Assembly (NCBI GenBank): GCA_023439505.1
Contig: JAEXNR010000062.1
Location: 310,001 to 374,000 of the forward strand
Source: Bacillota bacterium
GTDB taxonomy: Bacteria; Bacillota; Clostridia; Lachnospirales; Lachnospiraceae
Length of the DNA stretch: 64,000 nucleotides
Direction: 5' to 3'
Shown: in pieces, positions 25,771 through 37,200 of the stretch
Numbering within the stretch: the first letter of the stretch is position 1
Layout: each line of letters starts with the position of its first letter
Notes under the pieces: generated by a model
Databases searched by the model: none
The model's input: the letters and a program-made list of their open reading frames with translations, nothing else
Told to the model about the DNA's origin: nothing
Position numbers and translations under genes: made by a program

Positions 25771-26649
25771 ATGAATAAGAAAAAAGTTTACCCTATCTAT
25801 TTTGTTTTTGGCGCGCTCGCTTTATATACCGTATTATTTGTTGTTCCGAGCATTATTGGTATCGGATATTCCTTTACGGATTGGTCAGCATATACAGACA
25901 AATTGAAATTTGTAGGATTAGATAACTTTAAGATAATATTTTCATCAGATGAAGATTATATGGCTATAATTAGTAACTCATTAAAGTTTACTTTTATTAC
26001 AACGATATTAAAAAATGTGTTCGGTCTTATGCTGGCACTGTTGCTTACGAAATCAATTAAGTTTTTAAATTTTCATAGAGGTATCATGTTTATGCCATCC
26101 GTTTTATCAACCTTGATTATCGGTATGATATTCAAATCCATTCTCGATCCTGCGGGCGGTCTGCTTAATACTTTTTTAAGATCTATCGGTTTGGGATTTT
26201 TGGCTGGTAAATGGTTGGTTACCTCTGAACTTGCTTTTGGTTCTGTTATGGCAGTTGATATTTGGAGAGGAACCGGGTATATAATGACTATACTGATTGC
26301 AGGTATCCTTTCTATCTCAACGACATACTATGAAGCTGCCAGCATTGACGGTGCCAACGGTATCCAGAAATTCAGATATGTCACCTTACCGTTACTCATG
26401 CCAACACTGGCAACAACCACTGTACTTAATGTTATCTACGGCTTGAAGGTGTTTGATATGATTTACTCTTTAACAAACGGAGGTCCTGGAAAAACAACCA
26501 CAGAAGTATTGTATACGGCAGTATTTAAGAGATTCGGTACTGGACAATATGCAGTAGGTACAGCACTTTCTTCGGTTATGTTCTTATTTATGGCTGTAAT
26601 CGGCGTATTTATGATTAAAATTATGACGAAAGATGAGGTGGTGGAATAA
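25771..26649 (+). CDS. Sugar ABC transporter permease, UgpA/MalF type
   Basis: A 292-residue membrane protein with six predicted helices, the first at about residues 10-30. The EAA loop reads YYEAASIDGANGIQKFRYVTLPLLMPTLATT near residues 188-218, as in carbohydrate uptake family permeases. The stop codon overlaps the start of the partner permease by one base. It works with the lipoprotein at 24324. Confidence 0.9.
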   Translation: MNKKKVYPIYFVFGALALYTVLFVVPSIIGIGYSFTDWSAYTDKLKFVGLDNFKIIFSSDEDYMAIISNSLKFTFITTILKNVFGLMLALLLTKSIKFLNFHRGIMFMPSVLSTLIIGMIFKSILDPAGGLLNTFLRSIGLGFLAGKWLVTSELAFGSVMAVDIWRGTGYIMTILIAGILSISTTYYEAASIDGANGIQKFRYVTLPLLMPTLATTTVLNVIYGLKVFDMIYSLTNGGPGKTTTEVLYTAVFKRFGTGQYAVGTALSSVMFLFMAVIGVFMIKIMTKDEVVE

Positions 26650-27473
26650 TGTTACGAAAAATAGTAAATGCTATCGTGCGTAATTTGTTAGCTTGGATTA
26701 TATCATTAATTTCAATTGTCCCGTTGCTTTTAATTTTGTTCAATTCCCTCAAAACCAGTCTGAAGGCTTCCGATATGAATCTTAGCCTGCCTTCTCTTCC
26801 TCTGCAATGGGGCAATTTTAAAGAAGTAATTGAACAGGGAAAGCTGATAGCTTCCTTTGCTAACAGTTGTATCTATACAGTAGGCAGTGTATTTATCTGC
26901 TGCATCCTATCTTCACTTGCAGCTTATGTATTATCCAGAAACCGTTCGAAACTTGCAAAGTTTATCTATCTGTTTATGGTATTAGGTATTACGATGCCGG
27001 TGAATTATGTGGCTTTAGTGAAGGTAATGATATTTTTGAATTTAAATGATACGCGTTTAGGAATCATATTACTTTATGCAGCAATGCAGATTCCATTTTC
27101 CGTATTCTTGATTTATAGTTTCATTGCCAAGATACCGGTAGAGCTTGATGAAGCAGGAATTATTGACGGCTGCAGTCCGATACGATTATTTATGACGATC
27201 GTATTTCCGTTATTAAAGCCGGCAGTAGCAACAGTTATTGTTCTTACCTTTTTGAACAATTGGAATGAGTTCATTGCACCGCTGTATTTTTTAAGCAGCT
27301 CAACAAAATGGCCTATGACATTATCGGTATACAACTTCTTTGGTATGTATTTTAAGGATTGGAATATGGTTTGTGCCGATATCGTTATGACAAGTATTCC
27401 GGTTATTTTGATTTATCTTTTAGGTCAAAAATATATTGTATCAGGTATGACTGCAGGAGCTGTAAAAGGGTAA
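26649..27473 (+). CDS. Sugar ABC transporter permease, UgpE/MalG type
   Basis: A 274-residue membrane protein with about six helices. The EAA loop is ELDEAGIIDGCSPIRLFMTIVFPLLKPAVATV, around residues 160-191, and the C-terminus (QKYIVSGMTAGAVKG) is the conserved MalG-type ending. It is coupled to the preceding permease. Directly after its stop codon begins the remnant of a chemoreceptor gene, which marks a rearrangement junction. Confidence 0.9.
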   Translation: MLRKIVNAIVRNLLAWIISLISIVPLLLILFNSLKTSLKASDMNLSLPSLPLQWGNFKEVIEQGKLIASFANSCIYTVGSVFICCILSSLAAYVLSRNRSKLAKFIYLFMVLGITMPVNYVALVKVMIFLNLNDTRLGIILLYAAMQIPFSVFLIYSFIAKIPVELDEAGIIDGCSPIRLFMTIVFPLLKPAVATVIVLTFLNNWNEFIAPLYFLSSSTKWPMTLSVYNFFGMYFKDWNMVCADIVMTSIPVILIYLLGQKYIVSGMTAGAVKG

Positions 27474-27478
27474 TAATC

Positions 27479-28059
27479 CAGAGCGATATCCGATATCGTA
27501 AGAAGTATCAATGATATATCGGAACAGACGAATTTATTATCTCTGAACGCTTCTATAGAGGCTGCACGAGCAGGAAATAAAGGTAGAGGTTTCCAGGTGG
27601 TTGCCAGTGAGATAAGAAAACTGGCAGAACGCTCCAATAAGGAAGCGGAACGAATCGGTTCCATTATCAATCAGATTCAAGGCCAGACCCAGTTGACGGA
27701 GTACTGCTAAGAAGGCTGAGGACGAGGAAAAGCTCAGGGAAACAGCACTTAAAAATGCCATCGTCGTATTTTCGGATATGGATCATAATGTTGAAAACTT
27801 AACAAATATATTGGATAATATCTCAAAGGGTATTACAGAAATTGAAAATGCCAAGGATGATACGCTGGGAGCAGTCGAAGAAATTTCTGCGATATCACAA
27901 CAAACTACTGCAGCCATGGATCAATTGAGCACAACCGCAAACGAACAGCTTAAGGCTGTAGAATCCTTGTATCAAGCTGTTGAAGAGCTTGGAAACGATT
28001 CTAATTTTTTAAAATCAAGGTTAATGTATTTAAAACGAACGAAAGGTTTGGTATCATAG
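27479..28059 (+). pseudogene. Methyl-accepting chemotaxis protein remnant
   Basis: The plus strand encodes the conserved signalling tip of a chemoreceptor (SINDISEQTNLLSLNASIEAARAG). A frame change near 27700 follows: the first frame ends at TEYC-stop, and the second resumes with TAKKAEDEEKLRETALKN and runs to the stop at 28059. The sensor, membrane and HAMP parts are absent, and no start codon or ribosome site is present. It is a 5'-truncated, frameshifted pseudogene lying only 5 bp after the permease stop. Confidence 0.85.
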
Positions 28060-28099
28060 AAGTAATATAAGATATACAGCCATGTCATAAAGAAAATAA

Positions 28100-28148
28100 A
28101 ATCCAGTGATAGGGTATGATAATAATGATCATATCAGGTTACTGGATT
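28100..28148 (+). terminator. Terminator-like hairpin before GH31 gene
   Basis: Stem AATCCAGT/ACTGGATT (28100-28107 with 28141-28148) with an inner ATGAT/ATCAT pairing, followed by ATATTTAAAT. Confidence 0.55.
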
Positions 28149-28182
28149 ATATTTAAATACATTAGGTATAGTGGAGGTATGA

Positions 28183-30555
28183 ATGTTAATAGTAAACAAA
28201 AGGCTGAAGAGGAGAATAAATAAAGTAGAACATAATCAGGATACATTAATGTTAATTTCCGATTACGGTATGATTAAGTTGGAGCCGAAATCTCCTGAGA
28301 TCATCCGTGTGAGGTTTACGGCCGCGGATTCTTTTTCCGATCAGGAAAAACCAGGAGTTTTAGTAAATGATATTTATGCAGGTTGGGACTACACGGAATT
28401 AGAAGATGAGATACTTCTGAATACGGGTAAAATCTGTCTGCGTATCAACAAAGACACAGCTTCTTTCCAGTATTATGATATAAATGGTAAGCTGCTTTTA
28501 AAGGAACGAGAGTATGAGAGCAAGAATCTGGAGGAATTTGAATCTTTTCGTACAGTTGTTAGCGAGGATATGAAGATTGAACGTGTAGTTACCCCGGATG
28601 GAATTAAGGAAGTAGTTAAGGATGCAGCCAAGGTTTTCGACCGCAAGCTATACAAGACCAGGTTATATCTGGAGTGGCAGGAGGAAGAGGCGTTATACGG
28701 ACTTGGTCAGCAAGAGGAGGGGCATTTGAATCTGCGCGGTACGACAGCCTTCTTGCATCAGGCAAATAAAAAAATAGCAATCCCAATGCTTGTTTCCAGT
28801 TTGGGTTACGGATTATTAGTCGATACTTATAGCCCGATGATTTTTAGTGACACCAATTATGGTTCCTATCTTTATACCGAAGCAGATTATGAAATGGATT
28901 TCTATTTCATTAACGGATCTGATATAGACGGTGTGATCCGGGGCTATCGTTATCTAACGGGTAAAGCGGTAATGCTTCCGAAATGGGCTTACGGCTTCGT
29001 ACAGTCACAAGAACGCTATGAGACAGCGCAAGAACTAATCGAGGTTGTAAAGGAACATAGAAAACGTAATATCGGACTGGACTGTATAGTACTGGACTGG
29101 TGCTCCTGGGAGGGAGAACTCTGGGGGCAAAAAACATTTGATCAGACCAGATTTGCGGATCCCACAGCAATGATGAAGGAGCTGCATGAACTACATGCTA
29201 ATCTGATGATTTCCGTCTGGCCAAATATGAGTAAGGATTGTGATAATTATAAAGAATTCTTGGATAATAAGCTTCTCTTCCCGGCTAGCAGCATTTATAA
29301 TGCCTTCGAGGAAGCGGGAAGGGAGATATACTGGAAGCAAGCGAACGAGGGACTATTCTCCCATGGTATCGATGCCTGGTGGTGTGATTCAAGCGAGCCG
29401 TTTACTCCTGAATGGAATCATATCGGCAAGCCGGAGCCGTCTACGATGTATCATGAATTCTACGATACCTGCAGTCAGTATATTCCTGCCCAGTTTACAA
29501 ACTCCTATGGCTTATATCATGCAAGGACGATATATGAAGGTCAACGTAAGGCTACATTGGAAAAGCGAGTTGTAAATCTTACCCGTAACGGTTATACCGG
29601 TCAGCAAAGATATGGCGCTGTTCTTTGGTCGGGTGATATTTCTGCCGATTGGATCACCTTAAAAAGGCAGATCGCGGCTGGACTCAATTTCTGCGCTAGC
29701 GGACTCCCCTACTGGACACTCGATATCGGAGCTTTCTTTGTAAGAAAGGGAATTCAGTGGTTCTGGAACGGTGAATACGAGAACGGCTATAACGATCTTG
29801 GATACAAGGAGTTATTCACAAGATGGTTTCAGTTTGGCTGCTTTTTACCGATGTTTCGTAGTCATGGAACTGATTTTAGAAGGGAATTATGGTACTTCGG
29901 TAAGGAAGGAGATCCTTTCTATGATGCTTTGATCAAAATGAATCACTTAAGATATCAATTGATGCCGTATATTTATTCTGTTGCAGCTAGGGTATGGAAA
30001 AATGATTATACCATGCTAAGAATGCTTGCCTTTGATTTTGCCAATGACTCAAGAGCTCTTGTTGTGGACGATCAGTTTATGTTCGGAGACTGCCTGTTGG
30101 TATGCCCTGTGACAGTACCGATGTACTATGACAAGGATTCCAGACCGATAAAAGCTTCCATATCCAAGAAAGTATATCTGCCAAAGGGTGCAGGCTGGTA
30201 TGACTTCTGGACGAATCAATATTACGAGGGTGGACAGACAATCGAGACTGAAGCACTGATTGATAAAATGCCCCTCTATGTGAAGGCCGGAAGTATCCTT
30301 CCAATGACATGCTTTATGCAATATGTGGATGAGATTGCGAACGCTCCGATCGAAGTACGTGTCTATGCAGGAACGGATACTGAATTTGAACTATACGAGG
30401 ATGAGGGCAACAGCTATCGTTATGAGGACGGCGAATTTGCCATTACTAAGTTAGTATGGTCAGAGAAGGATCAGAAGCTTGATATCGGTAAGACGATTGG
30501 CAGTTATCCCGGAATGCAGGTGAAGGAATATGAGGTTAAGGTGATAAAGCAATAA
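28183..30555 (+). CDS. Glycoside hydrolase family 31 (alpha-xylosidase/alpha-glucosidase type)
   Basis: A 790-residue cytoplasmic enzyme (no signal peptide). The N-terminal beta-sandwich runs to about residue 250 and the catalytic barrel follows. The nucleophile is Asp402 in DAWWCDSSEPF, and the acid/base is probably the Asp of LWSGDISADW near residue 485. C-terminal beta-domains include FELYEDEGNSYRYEDG, which is typical of GH31. GH31 enzymes release alpha-linked glucose, xylose or galactose from oligosaccharides. The gene follows the sugar transporter, so it likely acts on the imported sugar. The ribosome site is GGAGG. Exact substrate is uncertain; the YicI-like length fits alpha-xylosidase. 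Confidence 0.9.
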   Translation: MLIVNKRLKRRINKVEHNQDTLMLISDYGMIKLEPKSPEIIRVRFTAADSFSDQEKPGVLVNDIYAGWDYTELEDEILLNTGKICLRINKDTASFQYYDINGKLLLKEREYESKNLEEFESFRTVVSEDMKIERVVTPDGIKEVVKDAAKVFDRKLYKTRLYLEWQEEEALYGLGQQEEGHLNLRGTTAFLHQANKKIAIPMLVSSLGYGLLVDTYSPMIFSDTNYGSYLYTEADYEMDFYFINGSDIDGVIRGYRYLTGKAVMLPKWAYGFVQSQERYETAQELIEVVKEHRKRNIGLDCIVLDWCSWEGELWGQKTFDQTRFADPTAMMKELHELHANLMISVWPNMSKDCDNYKEFLDNKLLFPASSIYNAFEEAGREIYWKQANEGLFSHGIDAWWCDSSEPFTPEWNHIGKPEPSTMYHEFYDTCSQYIPAQFTNSYGLYHARTIYEGQRKATLEKRVVNLTRNGYTGQQRYGAVLWSGDISADWITLKRQIAAGLNFCASGLPYWTLDIGAFFVRKGIQWFWNGEYENGYNDLGYKELFTRWFQFGCFLPMFRSHGTDFRRELWYFGKEGDPFYDALIKMNHLRYQLMPYIYSVAARVWKNDYTMLRMLAFDFANDSRALVVDDQFMFGDCLLVCPVTVPMYYDKDSRPIKASISKKVYLPKGAGWYDFWTNQYYEGGQTIETEALIDKMPLYVKAGSILPMTCFMQYVDEIANAPIEVRVYAGTDTEFELYEDEGNSYRYEDGEFAITKLVWSEKDQKLDIGKTIGSYPGMQVKEYEVKVIKQ

Positions 30556-30644
30556 GTGTAAATATTATCATATCCAAAGGAATACTTAAAAAGTAATGAT
30601 TTGACTTACTGAATTCAAACAATATTAAGGGGCTGTTGCATAAT

Positions 30645-30940
30645 ATGAACCGCTCCCCGTCAAGTAGACAATGAAAAAAATATAAATGTTTTCTGTCAGT
30701 AGGTACTCTTCCTGCTGGCAGTTTTTTATGCTGTTATCATATAAAATTCGTGTTTTTCCATAGGTGTTAATACACCTAAGTTTCGTTGTAATCTTTTACT
30801 ATTATAGTAACCTATGTAATTCTCTATCATTTCAACAACAGATTCTCTGCTGGTAAATCTTTTTCCATAATAACGTTCTCTTTTAATTATTCCCCAGGAA
30901 CCTTCCATTGGACCGGCACTCGAAAAGATAAAGGTATATG
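30645..30940 (-). pseudogene. IS3-family transposase, 3' remnant with one terminal end
   Basis: The minus strand encodes the end of an IS3/IS150-type integrase domain (PMEGSWGIIKRERYYGKRF, then ENYIGYYNSKRLQRNLGVLTPMEKH) to the stop at 30726. It extends upstream through FIFSSAG without a start. Beyond the stop, TGTCTACTTGACGGGGAGCG (minus strand, about 30646-30667) looks like the element's terminal repeat. OrfA and most of OrfB are gone. Confidence 0.75.
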
Positions 30941-30954
30941 CTCTACCGTTGGAT

Positions 30955-31032
30955 ATGTATGTGCATTTGGAAGCAATGGAACGGTACGAACGGTGTTGTG
31001 AGAGGACAGTGGTTAATCACCGCCTCCTACTC
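30955..31032 (+). ncRNA. Group II intron 3'-end remnant (domains V/VI)
   Basis: ACGAACGGTGTTGTGAGAGG followed by the small hairpin GTGGTTAATCACC and CCTCCTACTC reads like the 3' end of a bacterial group II intron (end of domain V, domain VI and splice-site region). No reverse-transcriptase gene is present, and the sequence upstream is transposase. The assignment is from memory of the consensus, without a covariance search. Confidence 0.5.
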
Positions 31033-31230
31033 CATTTTGCTATAAAGGAGTTGTATCAACCTTGATTTTTGACCGTTTGAAACCCATTATAAGGTTAAAA
31101 ATATACATTTAAGAATCATATAATATACATTTGATGATACCCCTAATAATGCTATGATGATTTAGGAATGAAAGTTCCTACACAATACTATTGACTTTAG
31201 TATGAAAAAAATTGAAAAGGGAGGAAAATT

Positions 31231-34200
31231 ATGTTTATCAAAGCAAGGACTGTTAAAAGAAGTATATCAATACTTCTCACTGTTTTACTTTCTGTTATTA
31301 ACATACCATTTGGTGTTAACGATTTTAACACTCAGGTTGTAAAAGCAGCAGAAGTACAAACATCCTTTTATGTGTCGCCGACGGGAGATGATAATAACCC
31401 AGGAACACTTGCGCAACCATTTCAAACAATCACGAAGGCGCGAGACGCTGTTCGTGAGGTAAATGTTAACATGACTGGGGATATTCATGTCTATTTACGT
31501 GGAGGTCAGTATCGTATTGCAGATACGATTAAGTTCGGACCTCAGGATTCCGGAACAAATGGAAAGCAGATTTATTATGAGGCATATAATAATGAAGTAC
31601 CGGTCATCAACGGTGCTACACAGGTGACGGGATGGAGCGTATATAAGAACGGTATTTATAAAGCCACCTTAAATCGCGACAAAAAGTTGAGGAGCCTGAT
31701 AGTAAATGATAAGGCGGCTGACTTGACCATGAAGACAGTCACAGCACAGGGCGGCTACAATACTTATACTGTAACAGCCGGACAGGCAGACTGGGCTTGG
31801 TCAAGTGGAAGTAAAAGCGACGGTGTGAAATATAATCTGACGGATTTACCGGCATCAACGATTAATGAGGATGACATCGAGATTATGAACGGCACTACCT
31901 GGAATGAAAACATAGTATGTGCCAGGGATCTTATTACCACAGCTACGAACAGTGTGCTTCTTCTGCAACAACCCTATGGAGCAATAGCACAGACCCCGGG
32001 CTGGGGAACTGCTTTTACTACCTCTGGCACCCATAAGATATATAACGTGTTCGAATGGCTGGATTCACCCGGTGAATTCTATTTTGATAAGAGTTCGAAA
32101 ACACTTTATTATTATCCCCGTACAGGTGAAGATATGGCGAATGCCGATGTGGAGGCACCAACGGTGGAGCGGCTGATTGATATCTCCGGAAAATCGACCA
32201 CGGACAGGGTCAAGAACATTAACTTCCAGGGGATTACCTTTGCCAATTCGGATTATAACTTAGTTGATGTTGCAGGCTCACACGGAAGGTCAACCGTACA
32301 GACAGCTACTGCATTTATCGCTTTCGGAGACGGCAACTGGCATAACAGCACCTACCGAATCATAGATACACTGCAAGCTATGATCGGAGTTACCAGTAGT
32401 GAATCCGTTAATTTTTATAATAATATTATTGAGAATAGTGGCTGTGATGGAATTTCAATGGTGAATGATGTAGTTAACTGTGAGGTCATAGGCAACTACT
32501 TTACCAATACCGCTTCCAGTGCACTTACGATAGGGCATCCGCAGCATGTCTATATCGGTGACGGAGGTACTCACGAAAAATACGCCCCCGGTATCGAAGG
32601 TGTATGTAAGAATATTACGGTAAATAATAACATGTTCTATGACATATGTACCGCGCCGGGATTTGGTGGTATTAATTCAGTTTGCGTATTCTATGGTGAT
32701 ACAGTTCAGTTAACCCATAATACGCTTATGAAAACTGCTTCCGCTGCAGTCTTACTCGGATGGGGTTGGACGAATTTTAATGCTTCTACTACCTGTAGAA
32801 ATAATAAGCTGGATAATAACAGGTTGATCGATAATGTGAATCGAACTCATGACAGCGGAGCTCTGTACACACTCGGACAACAGCCGGGGACAACGATGAA
32901 TGAAAATTTTGTCAGAGGAATCCCTTCACAAAAAGATGGACCTACCTATGGTCTACATGTTGATGAGGGTAGCGCGTACATGGAGGTAAATGACAATGTA
33001 CTGGATATCGACCCTAATGTCAAGTATACCATTAACTGCGAGGATTATGGTGGTAAGCATGATCTGACCATCAAGAATACCTATGCAACAACCTACAAAA
33101 TGGGTGTAAATCCGCCCAAAAGTGATATAGATATACCGGTAGTGGTTCCGGATAATGTATGGCCACTGGCACAATATAATATTGCTTTAAATTCCGGTGT
33201 TCAGGATGAATATAGAAGTATCATCCCTAAGGATCTGTTTACACTAGCGGATACCGTATTTCCGGCCAGCTGTGCGGTAGATACCTCAACGAATACGATT
33301 GGAATAAGAAGTGCACAGGATACAACGAAAACCGTCTGGTTTGCTCCGTCCGGAACAACGAGCTTTGTAGAAGGAGCAACGATGACTTCTGCAGCCGGTG
33401 ATGCGAACACGATAAAGGTACCGGTTACTGCCGGCACTTATAAGCTGTTTATCGTGAATGCAGACGGAACTGTAGCAGGAGTATCCAGCTTCATACTAAG
33501 AGTAAGTCAAGCAAACAGCGTGGCAGTAGCTCCGCAGGCAGAGGACTTTACCGATGGTACCAAAGGCAGTCAGTGGTCTGTTACAAATGAAGATACAGCA
33601 AATTATAGCGTGGTTTCCGGAGCGGGTCTTAAGATTACTTCACAGGCTGGAGATATCTCGGACGGTTCCATCAAGAACATGTTTGTTCAACAAGCGGATG
33701 GAGATTGGATCGCTGAGACAAAAGTTACTTTGTCGAAAGCACAGGATACCAATGGCCAGCAGCACGGTCTTGTTATCTATGGTGATAATAAGAATTACAT
33801 TAAACTGGATTATGAACGAGTGAATGGTAATTCTGTATATGGACTATATAATGTCACGAATGGAACAAAAACTTTAATTGGTAATACTGTAACTGCAAAT
33901 AATATATTAACACACTACTTTAGAATACTTAAGGTGGGAACAAAGTATTCCGCTTATTATTCCACGAACGGTACCACCTATACAATGTTGGGCTCCACGG
34001 CAATGGTGGGAGCATCCCAGTTAGGATTGATGGCAAGTGGTACTGCAACAACAGCAACCTTCGAATATGTTAAATTAGGAACACCGGCAGATGTGCAAGC
34101 CGATGCTTCCTTATCCGCAATTACGGTAAGTGGAGCTGCCTTGAGTGGCTTTTCTTCCGGCACTTTGAATTATTCTGTTTACGCAAAGGATGATGACCCT

Positions 34201-37200
34201 GTCCCGACGGTAACTGCGACAGCGACAGATCCAAAGGCCGTTGTTACAATTAACGATGCGGTTAATACACAGGGAACTACAACAATAACGGTAACCAATG
34301 GATTTAACAAACGAGTATATACGATTACCTTTGGTTCTACGATGAAATACGAGGGAGAAAGTGCGACCTTGTCGGGTGGTGCTAAAGTTATGACCGACCA
34401 TAAGGATTATTCGGGTACCGGCTTCGTGGCGGGACTTTACAATACTCTAAATGCAAAAGCAACGTTTAATGTAACAGTACCAACAGCTGGAAAATATGCT
34501 TTGGTATTAAGATATGCTGACACAAACGCCACTAGCAATTTGGGTCTTTACGTAAACGGTAGTAAGCTTAAAAATCTTTCGCTTCCTGCCTCAGGGGGTT
34601 GGGATACCTGGAAAGATGCGACGGAGTACATAAACTTAAATAGTGGTGCAAATACCATAGCATTTAATGTGGAGACAGCTGCTAATGCAGTCAACATCGA
34701 CTATATCACACTGACTAAGGTCGATTCTTTGCCGCCAACCTGGCCACAGGGAGCTGCGCTCAGTATAACCAATCTGGCCGAAAAAGGTATGTCAATTACT
34801 TGGCCGGTGGCAGAGGATAATACGGCAGTAACCGGATATAAGATTTATAAAAGCGGTGCGCTTGTAGCTACCGTAGCGGCAACGGTACATAGCTATGATA
34901 TGACCGGGCTGGTTGCTGGTACTACTTATACCATTAAGGTAGAAGCAAGCGATGCCATCGGTAATACGAGTACGGACGGACCCTCCAAAGACGTATCAAC
35001 CCTGCCAGATGATGGATTTTCAGATATTACTTACTATGGCGTGGAAGGGTCAACCAATCCAAACCCTGCCGCCTATGCGCAGGGTACCGGATTAACCTTA
35101 CTCGATGCCAGCAGAACCGGATTTGATTTTATTGGCTGGTTCGATGCTGAAATGGGCGGCAATAAGGTAACATCGATTGGAACAACTGCTACCAATGATT
35201 TTACGCTATATGCACGTTGGCAGAAGGTAACAGTGGGTGTGGGTGTTCCTTTAACCAATCTGAATTTGTGGCTCGATGCAGATGACATTGTAGCAGATTC
35301 AGGCAATAAGGTATCAAGATGGGCATATTCAGATGCGAACGGTACCGTTGCACTCACACAAAGCACGGCGGATGCACAGCCGGTCCTCGTGACTGACGGT
35401 AATGGATTTAAATATGTATCCTTTGACGGTACGAATGATCTACTTCAAAAGACTGGCTTCAAGAATTACAATACCAAGACACAGCTCACCATTATGATTG
35501 TCAGCAGATTCCGTGGTACGGATCCGGATTCAGCGAATAATGGTGACAGATATTCGGCTTTATTCATTCCGGAATCTGGAAGCTGGGGATCAATTTACCT
35601 CTCACCTTATAAAAACTCAGTAAAAACAAGATTTGGTGTAGGGAACCAAAATGGTGTAACAACCTATACAAGACCCGCAGCAGTAACAGGCTTCTCCTCT
35701 ACCTTTATTACTAAGAACGGCGCAACACAAAAGATCTATGTGAATGGCAGTGTTGTTACTACCAACTCAGCTGCAGCCACTACCTTAACGAATAATGCAG
35801 CAGACTTGTTCTTAGGAAAGGGTATATCAGGTGGTTCCGATTACTTCTTTACCGGTGACATTGCAGAGGTGTTGATTTATGACAGAGCGTTGACGGATGC
35901 TGAGATAACACAAGTAAATCAATACATCAATGACAAATACTCAGTAGCTGCGCCTACTGCCAGCGTTTCCTCCGGGACCTATGAAACACTTCAACGTGTA
36001 GCATTAAGCTCCACTACGGTAGGAGCAAAGATTTATTACACAACGGATGGTAGTGTTCCTACTATTAGCAGTAAAGAGTACACGAGTGCAATTTCAGTTG
36101 CCACGGGTTCGGCAATAAAGGCAATCGCTGTAAAATCAGGTATGATAGATAGTACTGTTAGTACCTTTAATTATGTAATATTAACGAAGACCCAACTAAG
36201 TTCCTTTGATACAATTGCAGCTATTGATGCCGGAAGTGCGGGAAATGCAATGGATGCGGCTGCGGTAATTGCTTTATTACCGGGTACCGTCAAAGCGAAT
36301 GGAACTACGGTTACAATACCAGTAAGTGCATGGACAGATACCGACGGCTATAATCCAACCACAGCCGGGAGCTATACCTTCACAGCAACGTTGGGTGAAT
36401 TGCCGGAAGGATATTTGAATGATAGTAATCTGACTGCGACAGTGGAAGTAGTAGTATCACCGGCAATTGCAACTTATACGGTGACTTATGATCTAAACGG
36501 TGGTAGTACCGAAACAATGCCGGTGGACACCAACCTGTATCACGAAGGCGATAACGTATCTGTTGTAAGTGGCAGTAGTATTACCCTGGCAAATCATACC
36601 TTTGGAGGCTGGTCAACGACCCAAAATGGTGGTGCAGTTGGTTCAACCTACACAATGGAAAAGGCGAATGTAACCTTCTATGCAATATGGGTTGAAGATG
36701 GTAAATTTATCGTAACCTATGATTTGAATGGTGGTACCGGAACAGTACCATCCGATAATCATCAATATTATGCAGGCGATAACGTATCTGTTGCAAGTGG
36801 CAGTAGTATTACCAAGGCAAATCATACGTTTGGAGGCTGGTCAACGACCCCTAATGGTGGTGCAGTTGGTTCAACCTACACATTGGGAACGACAAATGTA
36901 ACCTTCTATGCAATATGGATAGAGGATCAGAAGTATTCTGTAGCATATGATCTCAATGGTGGTACCGGAACGTTATCGGTGGATGGCACTCAATATAATG
37001 CAGGCGATACAATAACCTTGGCAGCTGGAAGCGGATTATCAAAATTAAATCATACCTTTGGAGGATGGTCAACGACCCCAAATGGAGGTGCAGTTGATTC
37101 AACCTACACAATGGGAACGACGAATGTAACCTTCTATGCACTATGGGTTGAAAATGGTAAATTTATCGTAACCTATGATTTGAATGGTGGTACCGGAACG

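Noticed and set aside
30629..30641. GGGCTGTTGCAT as the end of a second insertion sequence
   Set aside because: It resembles ends of some IS families, but there is no partner repeat or transposase to support it.
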